DNA of 24,075 bases from Candidatus Peregrinibacteria bacterium (GTDB lineage Bacteria > Patescibacteriota > Gracilibacteria > UBA1369), in assembly GCA_014728765.1 (NCBI GenBank), contig WJLA01000090.1, positions 1 through 24,075 on the forward strand, in the 5' to 3' direction. Within the stretch, counting starts at the first letter, position 1; each line of letters opens with the position of its first letter. Positions 21,851 through 24,075 of this stretch are shown here, one piece after another. Both the position numbers and the translations under genes were made by a program. A model generated the notes under the pieces. The model was not told the origin of the DNA. It saw only the letters and a program-made list of their open reading frames with translations, and searched no databases.

Positions 21851-22747
21851 ATGGCATCACTTCTTGAAATTAAGAAAAAAATTAATAGTGTTAAAAGCAC
21901 CAAAAAAATTACTAAAGCTATGCAATTGGTAGCCACTTCTAAAATGAAAAATTTTCAGAAAAAGGCTTTTTCCACTAGGCAATATCTTTGGGATTTACTT
22001 AATGTCCTTCAAAAAAATCTTAGTAAAGACATGCAAAGCATATACACGGAAAAGAGAACTGAAGGAAAGACTTTATTCGTTGTTTATACTTCAGATAAAG
22101 GTCTCTGCGGTGCACTTAACGCCAATATTCTAAAAGGAGCTTTTCGCTCTTCCAAATGGAAAGATCTGAAAGATGATCAAAAAACACTGATTACAATTGG
22201 AAAAAAAGCCAAAGAGTTTGCCAGAAGCAGAAACTTTCCTATAGAAAAAAGCTTTACAGAAGTACAGGAAAATCTAAGACCGATTGACACTCTTCACATT
22301 ATTGATCACATCATAAATCTTTGGAAAAGCAAAAAAATCAAGGAAGTGATTTTTGTGGCACCTCATTTTCAGAATACTTTCACTTTTTACCCGGTACTGA
22401 AAACTTTCCTTCCCTTCTCCGCAGAAATGATCAAAACCAATATCGGACATGGAGAAAGCAAATACAGAAGCTCAGTATCCAGAAGAAAATATATGTACTA
22501 TGAACCGGATCAAGACAGAGTTGTTCACGTTTTATTTTCACAAATAATTCAAGGAATATTCGTTCAATCTTTCTTTGAACTAAAAGCCGCTGAATATTCA
22601 AGTAGAATGCTTGCCATGCAAAACGCTACTGATTCAGCTGATAGAATTCTGGGAGATTTAACACTAACTTATAACAAAGCTCGTCAACAAGCCATCACCC
22701 AACAATTGGCAGAATTGATCGGAGCAAGTGAATCAATCGCAAATTAA
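21851..22747 (+). CDS. atpG: ATP synthase subunit gamma
   Basis: The 298-aa protein begins with the classic ASLLEIKKKINSVKSTKKITKAM helix broken here only by its usual residues, and ends with RMLAMQNATDSADRILGDL and the LTYNKARQQAITQQLAEL helix; both form the rotating shaft in the F1 head. Central SDKGLCGALN is also conserved. Confidence 0.95.
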   Translation: MASLLEIKKKINSVKSTKKITKAMQLVATSKMKNFQKKAFSTRQYLWDLLNVLQKNLSKDMQSIYTEKRTEGKTLFVVYTSDKGLCGALNANILKGAFRSSKWKDLKDDQKTLITIGKKAKEFARSRNFPIEKSFTEVQENLRPIDTLHIIDHIINLWKSKKIKEVIFVAPHFQNTFTFYPVLKTFLPFSAEMIKTNIGHGESKYRSSVSRRKYMYYEPDQDRVVHVLFSQIIQGIFVQSFFELKAAEYSSRMLAMQNATDSADRILGDLTLTYNKARQQAITQQLAELIGASESIAN

Positions 22748-22775
22748 TAACATAATTAAATAATTTTCAAAAGAT

Positions 22776-24075
22776 ATGACTAAAGAGCATAAAGACAACC
22801 TACCTAAAGGAAAAATCGTTAAAATTATCGGTGTAGTTGTTGATGCGTATTTCTCCGACCATATTCCGGAAAGATATAACGCACTACAAGTAGATGATTT
22901 AATACTGGAAGTTCAGTCACACCTTGGTGGTGGAGTGGTTAGAACTATCGCCATGAGTACAACTGACGGACTATATTGTGGAAAAGAAGTTGTAGACACT
23001 AAACACCCCATTCAAACACCTGTCGGAAAAGAAGTGCTTGGTAGAGTTTTAAACGTTACCGGCAATTTAATTGATGGAGGAAAACCTCTGGCCGAAGACG
23101 TGGAACAAAGATCTATCCATATGACTCCTCCTAAATTAACCGAACAAAATGATACGGTTGAAGTCTTTGAAACCGGTATTAAAGTTATTGATCTGATGGT
23201 ACCGTTTATTAAAGGAGGAAAAGTGGCATTATTCGGAGGAGCGGGAGTTGGAAAAACCGTAATTATGCAGGAATTGATCCATAATGTAGCAATGAGCCAT
23301 GGAGGGTATTCGGTTTTTGCGGGTGTTGGAGAAAGATCAAGAGAAGGAAATGATTTGATTCAAGAAATGACTGAATCCGGAGTAATCGACAAACTCGCTA
23401 TGGTTTTCGGACAAATGAATGAACCGCCTGGAGCTCGTATGCGTGTTGCATTTACCGGACTTTCAATCGCCGAAAAATTCAGAGATGAAGGAAAAGATAT
23501 TTTGATGTTTATAGACAATATATTTAGATTTACACAAGCTGGAGCCGAAGTTTCAGCGCTTCTCGGAAGAATGCCTTCGGCAGTGGGTTATCAACCAACT
23601 TTGGCAACAGATATGGCAGTATTGCAAGAAAGAATCACATCAACCAAAAACGGTTCAATCACTTCGGTACAAGCGGTATACGTTCCAGCGGACGACTTAA
23701 CCGATCCGGCACCGGCTACAACTTTTGCGCATCTTGACGCTACCGTGGTTCTTTCGAGAAAAATGGCTTCAATGGGACTTTACCCGGCAGTAGATCCTCT
23801 AGATTCCACATCTCAAGCCTTAACCGCTGAAATAGTCGGAGAAGAACACTATCAAATCGCTACAAACGTGCAAAGAGTTCTTCAACGATATAAAGAACTT
23901 CAAGACGTTATTGCCATTCTCGGTATGGACGAACTATCTGAAGAAGACAAATTAACAGTTTCCAGAGCCAGAAAAATTCAAAAATTCTTAACTCAAAATT
24001 TCTTCGTAGCAGAACAATTTACAGGAACTCCGGGAGAATATATCAAGAAAGAAGATACTGTCAGAAGTTTCAAAG
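22776..24075 (+). CDS. atpD: ATP synthase subunit beta, 3' end cut by window
   Basis: The frame is open from the ATG at 22776 to the window edge (433 codons of about 465-475). It has P-loop GGAGVGKT (154-161), catalytic Glu186 in GVGERSREGND, and the MNEPPGARMRVAFTGL, FIDNIFRFTQAGAEVSALLGRMPSAVGYQPTLATDM and DELSEEDK regions typical of the catalytic subunit. atpC (epsilon) is expected next, outside the window. Confidence 0.97.
   Translation, partial: MTKEHKDNLPKGKIVKIIGVVVDAYFSDHIPERYNALQVDDLILEVQSHLGGGVVRTIAMSTTDGLYCGKEVVDTKHPIQTPVGKEVLGRVLNVTGNLIDGGKPLAEDVEQRSIHMTPPKLTEQNDTVEVFETGIKVIDLMVPFIKGGKVALFGGAGVGKTVIMQELIHNVAMSHGGYSVFAGVGERSREGNDLIQEMTESGVIDKLAMVFGQMNEPPGARMRVAFTGLSIAEKFRDEGKDILMFIDNIFRFTQAGAEVSALLGRMPSAVGYQPTLATDMAVLQERITSTKNGSITSVQAVYVPADDLTDPAPATTFAHLDATVVLSRKMASMGLYPAVDPLDSTSQALTAEIVGEEHYQIATNVQRVLQRYKELQDVIAILGMDELSEEDKLTVSRARKIQKFLTQNFFVAEQFTGTPGEYIKKEDTVRSFK

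Overview
The window is AT-rich bacterial DNA with two parts. Positions 1 to about 10,860 look like an array of integron gene cassettes. About ten short genes, nearly all on the + strand and mostly of unrelated or unknown function, are separated by 80-170 bp GC-richer imperfect palindromes. Each palindrome begins with an RYYYAAC-like box and ends with a GTTRRRY-like box, as attC sites do. No integrase or attI is visible; the orientation of the attC sites places them to the left of the window. From about 10,866 to the end the DNA is ordinary chromosome: a few small membrane genes, a queuosine-precursor transporter, serS, a TIM-barrel gene with a MacB/LolD-type ABC transporter, and an F-type ATP synthase operon cut by the window edge inside atpD.

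Organism: low GC, weak or absent Shine-Dalgarno sequences before nearly all genes, overlapping TAATG/TGATG gene junctions, lipoproteins, and a very reduced-looking accessory set. TGA is used as a stop (atpI; the small gene ending at 10866), so the UGA=Gly code of Gracilibacteria/Absconditabacteria is unlikely. A Patescibacteria/CPR lineage such as Peregrinibacteria is my guess, not something the sequence proves.

Cassette contents in order: Nudix hydrolase (cut by the left edge); small lipoprotein; SAM methyltransferase; two-region membrane protein; large lipoprotein; queuosine-salvage nucleosidase (Qng1/DUF2419); a toxin-antitoxin pair with a Doc/Fic toxin; a CPBP (CAAX-type) intramembrane protease with a 52-aa membrane peptide; a 32-aa membrane peptide; an anchored extracellular protein; a GC-rich reverse-strand gene with its own ribosome binding site and terminator; a 90-aa unknown protein; and a reverse-strand DUF2335 gene pair. 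The last attC sites (beyond about 9,150) are decayed.

The most striking structural feature is that the two ends of each cassette are complementary far beyond the 7-bp attC boxes. In several cassettes almost all non-coding DNA outside the attC forms one long imperfect inverted repeat (about 50 bp per arm in the second cassette and in the toxin-antitoxin cassette), so the gene sits in the loop of a panhandle. I do not know of this being described for integron cassettes.

Functional links: the Qng1 cassette gene and the chromosomal YhhQ-type transporter (12412-13041) together suggest salvage of queuine from scavenged material. The ATP synthase c subunit carries the two-carboxylate plus ES-T-Y pattern of Na+-binding rotors, suggesting a sodium-driven enzyme.
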